From CAUSKK01 sp963532425 (GTDB taxonomy: Bacteria > Pseudomonadota > Gammaproteobacteria > Cardiobacteriales > Cardiobacteriaceae), in assembly GCA_963532425.1 (NCBI GenBank), contig CAUSKK010000010.1, forward strand, positions 18,310 to 82,309: 64,000 bases of DNA, read 5' to 3'. The position numbers and the translations under genes are program-made. This document shows, in pieces, positions 16,786 through 25,490 of this stretch (its first letter is position 1; the number at the start of each line of letters is the position of its first letter). A model generated the notes under the pieces. That model was not told the DNA's origin, ran no database searches, and was given only the letters and a program-made list of their open reading frames with translations.

Positions 16786-16842
16786 CCTTCCCGCTGGCCA
16801 AGCCCACTGGACACCGGTGGATAGCGTGATTCCTTTATATGA
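16786..16842 (+). pseudogene. Duplicated 3' segment of the yciK gene
   Basis: 57 bp aligning without gaps to 16689-16745, 97 bp upstream. Translated, PAGQAHWTPVDSVIPLYD matches PAGKTEWAPVDSIIPLYE of the gene. Most changes are silent or conservative. It has no start and lies between palindrome copies at 16747 and 16916. Confidence 0.85.
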
Positions 16843-16989
16843 CGGGCAACGCCCGCAGCAGCGCGTAGCGCTGATGAACAAGCGCTTCATAGCTGAGCGC
16901 CCGAACCGAAGCGCTTCCCCCGGGCGAAGCGCTTCCTTTAATGACTAACCCCGCCGGCCCGTGCCGGCCCTAGCTGTAGGAGCAGAACC

Positions 16990-17955
16990 ATGAACGAAAC
17001 AACCCGGCCCGAGGCCGACGAGGAGCGGCTGGCCGCCGGCCGGCGGGTGCTGGAAATTGAGGCCGAGACCCTACGCGCCCAGCGGCTGGACGCCAGCTTT
17101 CTGCGCGCCTGCGACCTGCTCGGCCAGTGTCGGGGGCGGGTGATTACCACCGGCGTGGGCAAGAGCGGCCACATCGCCGCCAAGGCCGCCGCCACCCTGG
17201 CCAGCACCGGCACGCCGGCCTTTTTTATGCACCCCACCGAGGCCGGCCACGGCGATTTGGGCATGGTGCAGCGCGGCGATGTGATTCTGGCCCTGTCCTA
17301 TTCCGGCGAGAGCGGCGAACTGCTGCTGCTGCTGCCGGCGCTGGCGGCCCTGGACGTGCCGCTGGTGGTCATCAGTGGTAACCCCCAGTCGCGGCTGGCC
17401 CGGGCCGCCGCCGTCCATCTGCCCCTGACTGTGGCCCAGGAGGCCTGCCCGCTCAATCTGGCCCCCACCTCCAGCACCACCGCCAGCCTGGCCCTCTGCG
17501 ATGCCCTGGCCGTGGTGCTGATGCGCGACCGTAATTTTCAACCCCAGGACTTCGCCCGCTCCCACCCGCTGGGCCGCCTCGGCCGCCGGCTGACCCTGCG
17601 CGTCCGCGATGTGATGCGTGCCGACGTGCCCCTGAACCGGGCCGAGGACAGCATGGAAACGGCCCTCTATTCCCTGACCAGCAAGGGCGTTGGCGCCACG
17701 CTGATTGGCGAGGCCGGCGCCCTGCACGGCATCTTCACCGACGGCGATTTGCGCCGGGCCCTGCAGCGCGGTCTGCCGCTGAGCACACCGCTGGCGGCGG
17801 TGATGAGCCCCCGGCCGCGCTGGGTCGGGGCCGATGAGCTGGCTCTGAACGCCCTCAATCTGATGCACGACGCCAAAATCGCCGTGCTGCCGGTGCTGGA
17901 CGGTGGCGCCCTGGTCGGCATTCTCCAGCTCCACGATTTGGCGGGGCTGCTGTGA
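16990..17955 (+). CDS. kdsD: D-arabinose 5-phosphate isomerase (KpsF/GutQ family)
   Basis: 321 residues. It converts ribulose 5-phosphate to arabinose 5-phosphate, the first step of KDO synthesis for lipopolysaccharide. The N-terminal SIS domain contains TTGVGKSGHIAAKAAATLAS and the conserved FMHPTEAGHGDLGM. Two CBS domains occupy about residues 200-321. GTAGGAGC precedes the ATG. It leads the lipopolysaccharide-export run and overlaps lptC by GTGA. The usual kdsC phosphatase gene between kdsD and lptC is absent here. Confidence 0.95.
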   Translation: MNETTRPEADEERLAAGRRVLEIEAETLRAQRLDASFLRACDLLGQCRGRVITTGVGKSGHIAAKAAATLASTGTPAFFMHPTEAGHGDLGMVQRGDVILALSYSGESGELLLLLPALAALDVPLVVISGNPQSRLARAAAVHLPLTVAQEACPLNLAPTSSTTASLALCDALAVVLMRDRNFQPQDFARSHPLGRLGRRLTLRVRDVMRADVPLNRAEDSMETALYSLTSKGVGATLIGEAGALHGIFTDGDLRRALQRGLPLSTPLAAVMSPRPRWVGADELALNALNLMHDAKIAVLPVLDGGALVGILQLHDLAGLL

Positions 17956-18560
17956 AGAAGCGCTTCCTCCTGCTGCTGCAACTGCCCCTGGCGGCGCTGC
18001 TGGCCCTGTGGTGGTGGCAGGAACAGCGCGACCCGCCGCCCCAGACGCTGATTAAAAAACCAACTTTGCGGCTGCTGGGCCTGAGCTACAGCCAGTTTGA
18101 CCGGCCCGGCGGCCGCGTCGAGCTGCGCGCCGGCGAAGCGCTCTATGAACAGGAAAACAAACGGGCCCGGCTGCGGGCGGTGGTGCTGAATCAGGACGAC
18201 CGCCGGCTGGCGGCCGAGACGGCCAGCTTCCAGGGTGCCCAGCTGTGGCTGCGCGGCCGGGTACAGGCCGAGGCCGCCGGCTACCGGCTCCAGACCGATG
18301 CCCTGTACTACGATTTGGAACAGAAAACCATCACCGTGCCCGGCCCGCTGACGGTGAACCACGCCCGGGGCTGGTTCCGGGCCGCCGCCGGCCGCTGGCA
18401 CGACCAACAATTTTTCTTCAGCGGCGGGGTGGAAAGCTACTACCAACCGGCAGCGTCCCCCGTCGCCCCAGCCTTAGAAGGACAACCGCATGAAAACCCC
18501 ATTCATTCCCGCCTGTCTGCTGCTCGCCCTGGGCGGGCCGCTGGCGGCCCAAACCCCTAG
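17952..18560 (+). CDS. lptC: Lipopolysaccharide export protein LptC
   Basis: 202 residues: one N-terminal membrane anchor (about 4-22) and a periplasmic beta-jellyroll domain. LptC takes lipopolysaccharide from LptBFG and passes it to LptA. Typical phrases are LRLLGLSYSQFD, LYEQENKRARLRAVVL and LQTDALYYDLEQKTITVPGP. The GTG start overlaps the kdsD stop, and codons 3-5 (AAG CGC TTC) lie in a palindrome copy. The frame runs 71 bp into lptA, giving a Pro/Arg-rich tail not typical of the family. Confidence 0.88.
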   Translation: MKKRFLLLLQLPLAALLALWWWQEQRDPPPQTLIKKPTLRLLGLSYSQFDRPGGRVELRAGEALYEQENKRARLRAVVLNQDDRRLAAETASFQGAQLWLRGRVQAEAAGYRLQTDALYYDLEQKTITVPGPLTVNHARGWFRAAAGRWHDQQFFFSGGVESYYQPAASPVAPALEGQPHENPIHSRLSAARPGRAAGGPNP

Positions 18561-19053
18561 CCCCAGTCCCAGCCCGGCCCCGGCCGAGGAAGCGCTTCCC
18601 CGTCCGGCCGAGGACTGGGCCGGCCCGGCCCCCGCCATCGACGGCGGCGGTAAGGCCCCGCTGGACGCCATCAAACTGCAGGCCGACAGCGGCAGCTACG
18701 ACGGCCAGCGCCAGCTCGCCACCTACAGCGGCAACGTCATCATCGAGCAGGGCCGCATGAAGCTCTGGGGCAATAGGGTCTTGATTTACTTCAGCAACGG
18801 CCGGGTGCAGAAGGTGGAGGCCCAGGGGGCGCCGGTGAAATTCGTCTACAAACCGAAGAACGAGCCGGAGATTCTCGGCCGGGGCAATAGCGTGGTCTAC
18901 GACGTGCCCCGCGACCAAATCAGCATCAAGGGCAGCGCCTACATCAAGCAGGGGGCGAACGAGACCCGGGCCGTCAATCTCACCTACGACCTGAAGCGGG
19001 AATATCTGAAAACCCAGCGGGTCAATATGATTTTTGTGCCGAGTAAAAAATGA
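18490..19053 (+). CDS. lptA: Lipopolysaccharide transport periplasmic protein LptA
   Basis: 187 residues with a signal peptide (about 1-20, cut after AAQ or LAA). A Pro/Ser-rich spacer containing the palindrome (EEALPR) is followed by the OstA-type beta-jellyroll. The family pattern is clear: DAIKLQADSGSYDGQRQLAT, YSGNVIIEQGRMKLWGNRV, GAPVKFVYKP and SIKGSAYIKQGANE. LptA oligomers bridge the periplasm. It overlaps lptC by 71 bp and lptB by ATGA. Confidence 0.92.
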   Translation: MKTPFIPACLLLALGGPLAAQTPSPSPSPAPAEEALPRPAEDWAGPAPAIDGGGKAPLDAIKLQADSGSYDGQRQLATYSGNVIIEQGRMKLWGNRVLIYFSNGRVQKVEAQGAPVKFVYKPKNEPEILGRGNSVVYDVPRDQISIKGSAYIKQGANETRAVNLTYDLKREYLKTQRVNMIFVPSKK

Positions 19054-19775
19054 GCGCCCTCGTCGTCCAGCATCTGCAGAAGCGCTTCGGGGCCAAAACC
19101 GTGGTGAGCGACGTCAGCTTCACCGTGGCCTCGGGTGAGGTGGTGGGCCTGCTTGGCCCCAACGGCGCCGGCAAAACCACCAGCTTCTATATGACCATTG
19201 GCCTGATGGCCGCCGACCGGGGCGAAATCTACCTGGACGGTCGCGACATCAGCGGCCTGAGCATGGACCGGCGCGCCCGGCTCGGCCTCGCCTATCTGCC
19301 CCAGGAGGCCAGCGTTTTTCGCCGGCTCAGCGTGCGCGATAACGTGCTGGCCATTCTCGAACTGACCAGCCCGCTGAGCCGGGCCGAGCAGCGGGCCAAG
19401 GCCGAAGCGCTGCTGGCCGATTTGGGTCTGAGTGCCAAGGCCGACACCCTCGGCCTCAGCCTGTCCGGCGGCGAACGGCGCCGCTGTGAAATCGCCCGGG
19501 CCCTGGCCACCGACCCGCGTTTTATCCTGCTGGACGAGCCCTTCGCCGGCGTTGACCCGCTGGCCGTGGCCGACATCCGCACGATTATTGAACACCTGCA
19601 GGGCCGGGGCATCGGCGTGCTCATCACCGACCACAACGTGCGCGAAACCCTGAAGAGCTGCCAGCGCGCCTATATCCTGAATGCTGGCACCGTTATTGCT
19701 CAGGGCACCCCGGCCGAAATTGTCGCCAACCCCCTGGCCCAGCGCTTCTATCTGGGCGCGGATTTTGCCCTCTAG
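19050..19775 (+). CDS. lptB: Lipopolysaccharide export ATPase LptB
   Basis: 241-residue ABC ATPase that powers lipopolysaccharide extraction from the inner membrane with LptF and LptG. Motifs: Walker A GPNGAGKTTSFYM, signature LSGGERRRCEIARAL, Walker B FILLDEPFAGVDP and switch His in ITDHNVRE. Near-full identity of style with known LptB (PQEASVFRRLSVRDN). A palindrome copy encodes KRF at residues 11-13. rpoN follows after 11 bp, the usual order. Confidence 0.97.
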   Translation: MSALVVQHLQKRFGAKTVVSDVSFTVASGEVVGLLGPNGAGKTTSFYMTIGLMAADRGEIYLDGRDISGLSMDRRARLGLAYLPQEASVFRRLSVRDNVLAILELTSPLSRAEQRAKAEALLADLGLSAKADTLGLSLSGGERRRCEIARALATDPRFILLDEPFAGVDPLAVADIRTIIEHLQGRGIGVLITDHNVRETLKSCQRAYILNAGTVIAQGTPAEIVANPLAQRFYLGADFAL

Positions 19776-19786
19776 CCCTCACTACT

Positions 19787-21184
19787 ATGTCCGGTCATAA
19801 ATTAGATACGGCGCTGAAACAGACGCTGACGCTTACGCCCCAACTGCAACAGGCCATTCGCATTCTGAATATGAATGGTGCCGAACTCAGCCACGAGGTG
19901 GCCCACATGCTGGACCACAATTTCATGCTGGAGCAGGAGCGCGAATTCAACGAAATCAGCAGCAAGAGCAACGAGGAGGAGGAGCGCGACCCGGAAAGCA
20001 TCGTCGAGCATCTCGGCGAACTGCAGTTCGACAGCGACTGGAAGGAAAACTACGAGGATTGGCAGGCGGACGAGGGCCGCAGCACGCCGCTGGGCGAAGA
20101 GGAGTACAGCAGTGAGGACGCCGACGTGCCGCCGACCCTGTACCAGACTCTAGAGGCCCAGCTGGAGGTGATGCCCATTGGCGAGGAGGAGCGCGACGCC
20201 GCCCTGCTGCTGGCCAACGCCCTCGATGACGATGGCTATCTGCGCCGGCCGCTGGCGGAAATCGCCGCCGAGGAGAAGCGGGACCCGGCCCTGCTGGAAG
20301 CCGGCCTGCACTGGCTGCGCCAGTGTGAACCCACCGGCGTCGGCGCCCAGTCGCTGCTGGACTGTATTTTTCTCCAGCTGGACGCCCTGCCGCCGAGCAC
20401 GCCCCACCGGGAGCTGCTGCGCACCATGTGCCAGCGCTTCTTCGCCAAGATTCACCACAACCCGCCCCAGGTCATGGAGCGCCTCGGCATCGGCCCCGAG
20501 GAATTCGATGGCGCCCTGCAGCTGCTGCGCTCGCTCAATCCCCACCCGGGCCGGGCCTTCGCCCGCCCCCAGCGCTTCTTTATTCAGCCCGAGGTCTTCG
20601 TTCGCGAGAAAAACGGCATTTCCTATGTGGAGATGAACGGCGACACGCGCCCCCATCTCAGCATCAACAGCCGCTATGCCGCCCTGATTAACGACTGCAA
20701 CGAGCGCGACCGCACCGTGCTGCAATCCCAGCTGCAGGAGGCCCGCTGGTTTCTCAGCGCCATCGAGAAGCGCAACGACACCATTCGAAAGGTGGCCACG
20801 GCCATCGTCATGGTGCAGCAGGAATTTTTTCAGCAGGGCGAACTGGCCATGCTGCCGCTGACCCGCCAGCAGGTGGCGGAGATGCTCGGCATCCACGAGA
20901 GCACCGTGAGCCGGGCCGTGAACGGCAAATATCTCAGCTGCAAGCGCGGCGTCTACGAACTACGCTATTTCTTCAGCGCCCAGGCCGGCGAGGAGAAATC
21001 CACCACCGCCATCAAGGCCATGCTGCAAAAAATCGTCGCCGACGAGGACAGCCGCAATCCCTATTCGGACCAGCAGCTCAGCGAGGAGCTGGCCAAACAC
21101 GGCTACCACGTGGCCCGGCGCACCATTGCCAAATATCGGGAAGCGCTCGGCATCGACACTACCAATTTCCGCAAGCGCCACTAA
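19787..21184 (+). CDS. rpoN: RNA polymerase sigma-54 factor
   Basis: 465 residues. Region I is Gln/Leu-rich (LTLTPQLQQAIRILNMNGAE), followed by an acidic region II (about 55-120). The core-binding and DNA-binding domains follow, with HTH HESTVSRAVNGKYL and the diagnostic RpoN box ARRTIAKYRE near the C-terminus. Sigma-54 directs transcription from -24/-12 promoters with AAA+ activators; none are in the window. No hpf or ptsN follows, unlike many relatives; mnmA is next. Confidence 0.97.
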   Translation: MSGHKLDTALKQTLTLTPQLQQAIRILNMNGAELSHEVAHMLDHNFMLEQEREFNEISSKSNEEEERDPESIVEHLGELQFDSDWKENYEDWQADEGRSTPLGEEEYSSEDADVPPTLYQTLEAQLEVMPIGEEERDAALLLANALDDDGYLRRPLAEIAAEEKRDPALLEAGLHWLRQCEPTGVGAQSLLDCIFLQLDALPPSTPHRELLRTMCQRFFAKIHHNPPQVMERLGIGPEEFDGALQLLRSLNPHPGRAFARPQRFFIQPEVFVREKNGISYVEMNGDTRPHLSINSRYAALINDCNERDRTVLQSQLQEARWFLSAIEKRNDTIRKVATAIVMVQQEFFQQGELAMLPLTRQQVAEMLGIHESTVSRAVNGKYLSCKRGVYELRYFFSAQAGEEKSTTAIKAMLQKIVADEDSRNPYSDQQLSEELAKHGYHVARRTIAKYREALGIDTTNFRKRH

Positions 21185-21193
21185 GGAGGATTT

Positions 21194-22306
21194 ATGCCCC
21201 AAGTCTTTACGCCCCCCGCCGGTGCCCGCATTGCCGTGGGCATTTCCGGCGGCGTTGATTCCTCGGTGGCCGCCCATCTGCTCCAGCGGGCCGGCTATGA
21301 GGTCTTCGGCATTTTCATGAAAAACTGGGAGGAGAGCTTTTCCAGCGGCTATTGCACTCTGGAGGAGGACATCGAGGACGCCCGCGACGTCTGCGAAACC
21401 CTCGGCATCGAGCTGCATCTGGTCGATTTCGTCCGCGAATACCACGAGCGCGTTTTCAAGCATTTCCTCGCCGAATATGCCGCCGGCCGCACGCCGAACC
21501 CCGATGTGCTCTGCAACCGGGAAATCAAATTTGCCGAGCTCGCCCACTATGCCGAACGCCTCGGCGCCGACTATCTCGCCACCGGCCACTATGCCCGCCG
21601 GGCCCACTATCACGGCGCCCCCTGCCTGCTCAAGGGCCGGGACGCGGGCAAAGACCAGAGCTATTTCCTCAGCCAAATCACTCCGGCCCAGCTGGCCAAG
21701 GCCCTGTTCCCCCTCGGCGACCTGGAGAAAAGCCAGGTGCGCGACATCGCCCGGGCCGCCGGCCTCATCACCTTCGACAAGAAGGACAGCACCGGCATCT
21801 GTTTCATCGGCGAGCGGCCGTTCCGGGAATTTCTCCAGCACTACTTCCCGAGCCGGCCCGGCCCTATCCGCAGCGTCGATGGCCCCATCGTCGGTGAGCA
21901 CGGCGGCCTGATGTTCTACACCATCGGCCAGCGCCAGGGTCTGGGCATCGGTGGCGTCGCCGGCGCCGGCGACGAACCCTGGTATGTGGTGGACAAGGAC
22001 CCGGCCCGCAACGAATTGATTGTGGCCCAGGGCGAACACGAAGCGCTCTACCACGACGGCCTCATCGCCGAGCAGCTCTCCTGGCTTAACGAGGTGCCGG
22101 CCGACGGTGCCCGGCTCACGGCCAAAACCCGCTACCGCCAGAGCGACCAACCCTGCCGGCTCCACTGGCAGGGGGAGCGGCTGCGCGTTGATTTTGACCA
22201 ACCCCAGCGGGCCATCACCCCGGGCCAGTATCTGGTGCTCTACGACGGCGAACGCTGCCTCGGCGGCGGGGTCATCGGCCAGCGCTACCGTGGCCAGGCT
22301 GTATAA
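21194..22306 (+). CDS. mnmA: tRNA-specific 2-thiouridylase MnmA
   Basis: The 370-residue enzyme thiolates U34 of Lys, Glu and Gln tRNAs. The N-terminal PP-loop is GISGGVDSSVAAHLLQRAGY, followed by FMKNWEE. The catalytic cysteines are in NPDVLCNREIKF and STGICFIGER. GKDQSYFL and the C-terminal beta-barrel are present. AAGGAGG lies upstream. One GAAGCGCTCT variant is in the coding region. Confidence 0.97.
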   Translation: MPQVFTPPAGARIAVGISGGVDSSVAAHLLQRAGYEVFGIFMKNWEESFSSGYCTLEEDIEDARDVCETLGIELHLVDFVREYHERVFKHFLAEYAAGRTPNPDVLCNREIKFAELAHYAERLGADYLATGHYARRAHYHGAPCLLKGRDAGKDQSYFLSQITPAQLAKALFPLGDLEKSQVRDIARAAGLITFDKKDSTGICFIGERPFREFLQHYFPSRPGPIRSVDGPIVGEHGGLMFYTIGQRQGLGIGGVAGAGDEPWYVVDKDPARNELIVAQGEHEALYHDGLIAEQLSWLNEVPADGARLTAKTRYRQSDQPCRLHWQGERLRVDFDQPQRAITPGQYLVLYDGERCLGGGVIGQRYRGQAV

Positions 22307-22307
22307 T
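22302..22307 (+). promoter_or_regulatory. Possible -10 box for the following gene
   Basis: A perfect TATAAT at the mnmA stop codon, 31 bp before the ATG at 22338. No convincing -35 lies 17 bp upstream, so support is limited. Confidence 0.35.
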
Positions 22308-22337
22308 TCCGAAGGCTTCATGCACAAGGAGAAAATT

Positions 22338-23054
22338 ATGAAAAAAATGCTAGCCCTCATTGCCCTGCTCAGCGGCACCGCCTCGGCGGCCAACTGGTAC
22401 GAAATCGACCAGAATTTGTATGTGGATTTGGACCGCATTACCACCGACTGGGTCTGGGTGAAATATGACTATCGCAGCGGCAACAAGCAGGTTTCCGACG
22501 TGTCCCGGCTCGCCTACAACTGCCAGGACAACAGCTACCGCCTGTTTAAGAAGGTCCACTTCGATGCCAACGGCAATTCCGTCGCCAGCAAGAGCATCAA
22601 CAAGCCCGGCAACTGGGAGGAGGTCATTCCCGGCACGGTCATGGAAACCACCGTGGACAGCCTCTGCAACCTCAACGACGAGCTCAGCAAGTACCAGCGC
22701 AAAATCCCCAACAACACCATCGGCCGGGGCGGCGCCGACGATTTGCAGGTCTTCAAGAAGAACAAGCGCAGCCAGGTGAACAACGCCGCCACCTGCGCCC
22801 AGCTGCAGCGCGACGCCAGCTATCTCACCCAGCTCTATAAGGTCTGCTATGCCAAGAAGCCCAGCGTCGAGCTGCGCAAGCTGCTGCAGCGTTCCAACGA
22901 CTACGACTGCGGCCTGACCGAGGCCAAGCTCAGCAAGGACGACCCCAGCATCAGCAAGTCCATTCTGGCCAAGGCCAACAAGCAGGGCTACGCCAACTTC
23001 TGCAAGAACGAGGAGGCCTATCTCAAAACCCTGCGCGCCAAGTATGGACTCTGA
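22338..23054 (+). CDS. Secreted protein with surface-adhesin E-like N-terminus
   Basis: 238 residues with AAGGAG before the ATG and a signal peptide (KKMLALIALLSGTASA). The segment NWYEIDQNLYVDLDRITTDW, VWVKYDY and YNCQDNSYRLFKKVHFD resembles the small domain found in surface-adhesin protein E. In that domain a WYEI start and a YVDxxxI motif precede a Cys-containing strand. The C-terminal half is Lys-rich with several Cys residues (CAQLQ, VCYAK, YDCGL, FCKNEE) that could form disulfides. Periplasmic or surface location is inferred. Function unknown. Confidence 0.65.
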   Translation: MKKMLALIALLSGTASAANWYEIDQNLYVDLDRITTDWVWVKYDYRSGNKQVSDVSRLAYNCQDNSYRLFKKVHFDANGNSVASKSINKPGNWEEVIPGTVMETTVDSLCNLNDELSKYQRKIPNNTIGRGGADDLQVFKKNKRSQVNNAATCAQLQRDASYLTQLYKVCYAKKPSVELRKLLQRSNDYDCGLTEAKLSKDDPSISKSILAKANKQGYANFCKNEEAYLKTLRAKYGL

Positions 23055-23079
23055 TGTTTTGACCCTTCCTTTCCCCCCT

Positions 23080-23104
23080 GAAGCGCTTCACTCTGAAGCG
23101 CTTC
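23080..23104. repeat. Pair of GAAGCGCTTC palindromes
   Basis: Two exact copies (23080-23089 and 23095-23104) separated by ACTCT, just upstream of the GIY-YIG gene start at 23127. Confidence 0.9.
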
Positions 23105-23126
23105 TGCTTTGGGGCGGGGCGGTTTG

Positions 23127-23927
23127 ATGCGCGGCTATATCTACATCATCGCCAACGCCGGCATGCCCAATCAGGTGAAGGTGGGCTACACCACCCGCAC
23201 GCCGGCCGAACGTGCCAACGACCTCTACCAGAACAATTCCGGCATTTCCGCCCGCTATCAGGTGCTCTACGCCATCGCCATCGAGGAATTCTATCTGCGC
23301 GAGCAGTACAACAATCAGACCGACCGCAGCATTCTCCAGCGGCTGGAACAGGACATTCACCAGGAGCTGGACGGCCAGCGCATCAACCAGAAGCGCGAGT
23401 GGTTCCGGGTGGAGAGCGGCCGGGAGCTGCAGCAAATTGTGCGCACCATCAAGCGCCTGGCCAACAGCTACGCCCGCTACCAGGTGGCCCACAACGAGCT
23501 CGGCAGCTTCAGCCTGCAGCCGCTGGCGGCGGTGGCCACGGTGGCGGCGGCGGCGCCGGGCTGGTGGGAGGAGCAGCTGCCGCTGCTGCAGCGCTGGTGG
23601 GAACGGCAGTTGCCCCGCCTTCAGCGCCATCTTCACATTCTGCTCGGCCTCTTCATCGTCGCCCTCTGCACCCACTTTCTCCGGCCGGCCCCGCCGAGCT
23701 TCCGGCCCTGGCTCTATCCCTGCTGGCTGGTCTGCGGCGCCGCCTGGGGCTACCGGCGCTATCTGCGCAAGGGCGCCCCCTGGCAGTGGGACGATTTCGC
23801 CGAATTCCTCCTGCCCACGGCCCTGCTGCTGGCGGCCCTGCTGGAGGAACTGCTGCCCCGGCCGTTGCTGGCCGGCCTGCTGAATCTGGGCCTGTTTTTC
23901 TATCTGCTGCCCCTGGCACGCCGCTGA
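23127..23927 (+). CDS. Membrane protein with N-terminal GIY-YIG (T5orf172-like) domain
   Basis: 266 residues. The first 110 residues carry a GIY-YIG-fold signature: GYIYIIANAGMPNQVKVGYT followed by TRTPAERANDLY, the pattern of T5orf172/MUG113 domains. The remainder has a short amphipathic region and then four or five hydrophobic segments (about 165-266). A nuclease-like domain attached to a membrane domain is unusual. Whether it cuts DNA is unknown; the catalytic Arg and a downstream Glu are plausible (R in TRTP, E in KREWFRVE). It overlaps dusB by ATGA-type coupling (TGATG). Confidence 0.68.
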   Translation: MRGYIYIIANAGMPNQVKVGYTTRTPAERANDLYQNNSGISARYQVLYAIAIEEFYLREQYNNQTDRSILQRLEQDIHQELDGQRINQKREWFRVESGRELQQIVRTIKRLANSYARYQVAHNELGSFSLQPLAAVATVAAAAPGWWEEQLPLLQRWWERQLPRLQRHLHILLGLFIVALCTHFLRPAPPSFRPWLYPCWLVCGAAWGYRRYLRKGAPWQWDDFAEFLLPTALLLAALLEELLPRPLLAGLLNLGLFFYLLPLARR

Positions 23928-24895
23928 TGCTGACCCTGGGCCGTTTTTCCTACCCGCAGCCGCTGGTGGTGCTGGCGCCGATGGCCGGCGTCTCCGATTT
24001 GCCCTTCCGCCAGCTCTGCCAGCGCTTCGGCGCCGATTTCACCGTGGCCGAGATGGTCAGCGCCAAGCCCGATTTGCTCGCCACCGGGCTGAGCCAGCGG
24101 CGGCTGGCCTTCGACGACGACCGCCGCTTCCCGCGCATCGTCCAGCTGCTCGGCGCCGACCCGGCCCTGATGGCGGCGGCGGCCCAGCGGCTGGTGGCGG
24201 CCGGGGCCGATGTGATTGATGTGAATCTGGGCTGCCCGGCGGCGGCGGTGGCCAAACGGGCGGCCGGCTCGGCGTTGCTGGCCGATTTGCCCGCCGTTGG
24301 CCGGCTGCTGCGGGCCCTGCGGGCGGCGGTGGCCGTGCCCCTGACCCTGAAGACCCGCCTCGGCGACCGCGATAAAAAGGCCATTTTCACGGTGATGATG
24401 CTGGCCGCCGAACATGGTTTCAGCCTCATCGCCCTGCACGGCCGCACCCGGGCCCAGCGTTTCAGCGGGCCGGTGGACTATGACTGCCTCGGCCGGGTGG
24501 CGGAGCAAAGTCCGCTGCCGGTGCTGGCCAACGGCGACATCGGCGCTGCCGCCCAGGCCGCCGAACTGCTGGGCCGCTATCCGCTGGCCGGGGTCATGAT
24601 TGGCCGCGCCAGCCAGGGCCGGCCCCAGCTGTTCGCCCAGTGCCAGAACCGTATCAACGGCCGGGGGCTGGCGGAAACGCTGGCGCCGGTGCTGATTCGC
24701 GACCATCTCCGGGCCCTGCAGGAACACTACGGCCCGGCCGGCCTGCTCATCGGCCGCCGCCATCTCCATCACTATCTGCGCCCGCGCTCGGACTATGAAC
24801 ACTGGCGCCCGCGCATCAACGCCGCCGCCGACCCGGCCGCCCAGCTGGCCCTGGGCGCGGAAATTTGGGGCCCGGCCTTTTATGGGGAAATTTAG
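23927..24895 (+). CDS. dusB: tRNA-dihydrouridine synthase B
   Basis: 322-residue FMN enzyme of DusB size. Motifs: LAPMAGVSDLPFRQLC, VIDVNLGCPAAAVAKRAAGS with catalytic Cys, LTLKTRLG, ALHGRTRAQRFSGPVDY and GVMIGRASQGRPQLF. The NxGCPxxxVxKxxxGSALL pattern separates it from DusA. The usual partner fis is not downstream; instead a long palindrome array begins one base after the stop. Confidence 0.94.
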   Translation: MLTLGRFSYPQPLVVLAPMAGVSDLPFRQLCQRFGADFTVAEMVSAKPDLLATGLSQRRLAFDDDRRFPRIVQLLGADPALMAAAAQRLVAAGADVIDVNLGCPAAAVAKRAAGSALLADLPAVGRLLRALRAAVAVPLTLKTRLGDRDKKAIFTVMMLAAEHGFSLIALHGRTRAQRFSGPVDYDCLGRVAEQSPLPVLANGDIGAAAQAAELLGRYPLAGVMIGRASQGRPQLFAQCQNRINGRGLAETLAPVLIRDHLRALQEHYGPAGLLIGRRHLHHYLRPRSDYEHWRPRINAAADPAAQLALGAEIWGPAFYGEI

Positions 24896-25126
24896 GGAAG
24901 CGCTTCGCTGTGAACTCCAGAGGGAAGCGCTTCGGCCCTGAAGGTCGCAAAAACCGAAGCGCTTCGGCCCGGCGACCCTGTCGCTATCCACCCATCAAGA
25001 GGGAAGCGCTTCGACGGCGACCAGTTTTCTCGAGCGAAGCGCTTTGCTCGGCCCGGGTAAATCCCCCAGCCCGATTCTTACGATAAAAGGGGGAAGCGCT
25101 TCGTTAAAAATCTGGGGTTTCAACGC

Positions 25127-25195
25127 GAAGCGCTTCGTTAAAAGCCAAAAAAGATGGGCTGGCGATTTGAACGGCTTCTCCGCAGGAAGCGCTTC
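25127..25195 (+). repeat. Array module alpha, copy 1
   Basis: Palindrome, then GTTAAAAGCCAAAA, a GGGCTGGCGATTTGAACGG core and GCTTCTC, then the next palindrome. Further copies: 25537-25603, 25766-25832, 26447-26513, 54907-54973. Confidence 0.82.
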
Positions 25196-25221
25196 GTCCT
25201 TGAATTTGGAGATTTAAGGCT

Positions 25222-25490
25222 GAACGAAGCGCTTACTTCTGATGAGGCGTTTTATCCATTTCCCCGCCGAGCCGCCGGCCGCTGGTCCGTTACCGAAGCG
25301 CTTCGGCCGGGCCGGGGCGATTACTTAGCCGACGACTCCCGAAGCGCTTCCCCCCGAAGGCCTTTTCCCAGCGAAGCGCTTCACTCCGGAACCACGCCCG
25401 GGCCCGCTTCTATTTTGAGAGGCCGGCGGCACCGAAGCGCTTCCCGATTTCGGCACCTCTCTTTTCTGACTCGGCAAAACGAAGCGCTTC
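25222..25490 (+). repeat. Array module beta, copy 1
   Basis: About 269 bp aligned almost colinearly with 55101-55370, roughly 90 percent identical by eye. Contains TTCTGATGAGGCGTTTTATC, GGGCCCGCTTCTATTTTGAG and several palindromes. A partial third copy of its end lies at about 54502-54558. Confidence 0.88.

Noticed and set aside
23900..23930. Sigma-54 -24/-12 promoter before dusB (TGGCACG)
   Set aside because: The -24 part matches but the -12 GC element is at the wrong spacing, and dusB is translationally coupled to the preceding gene.
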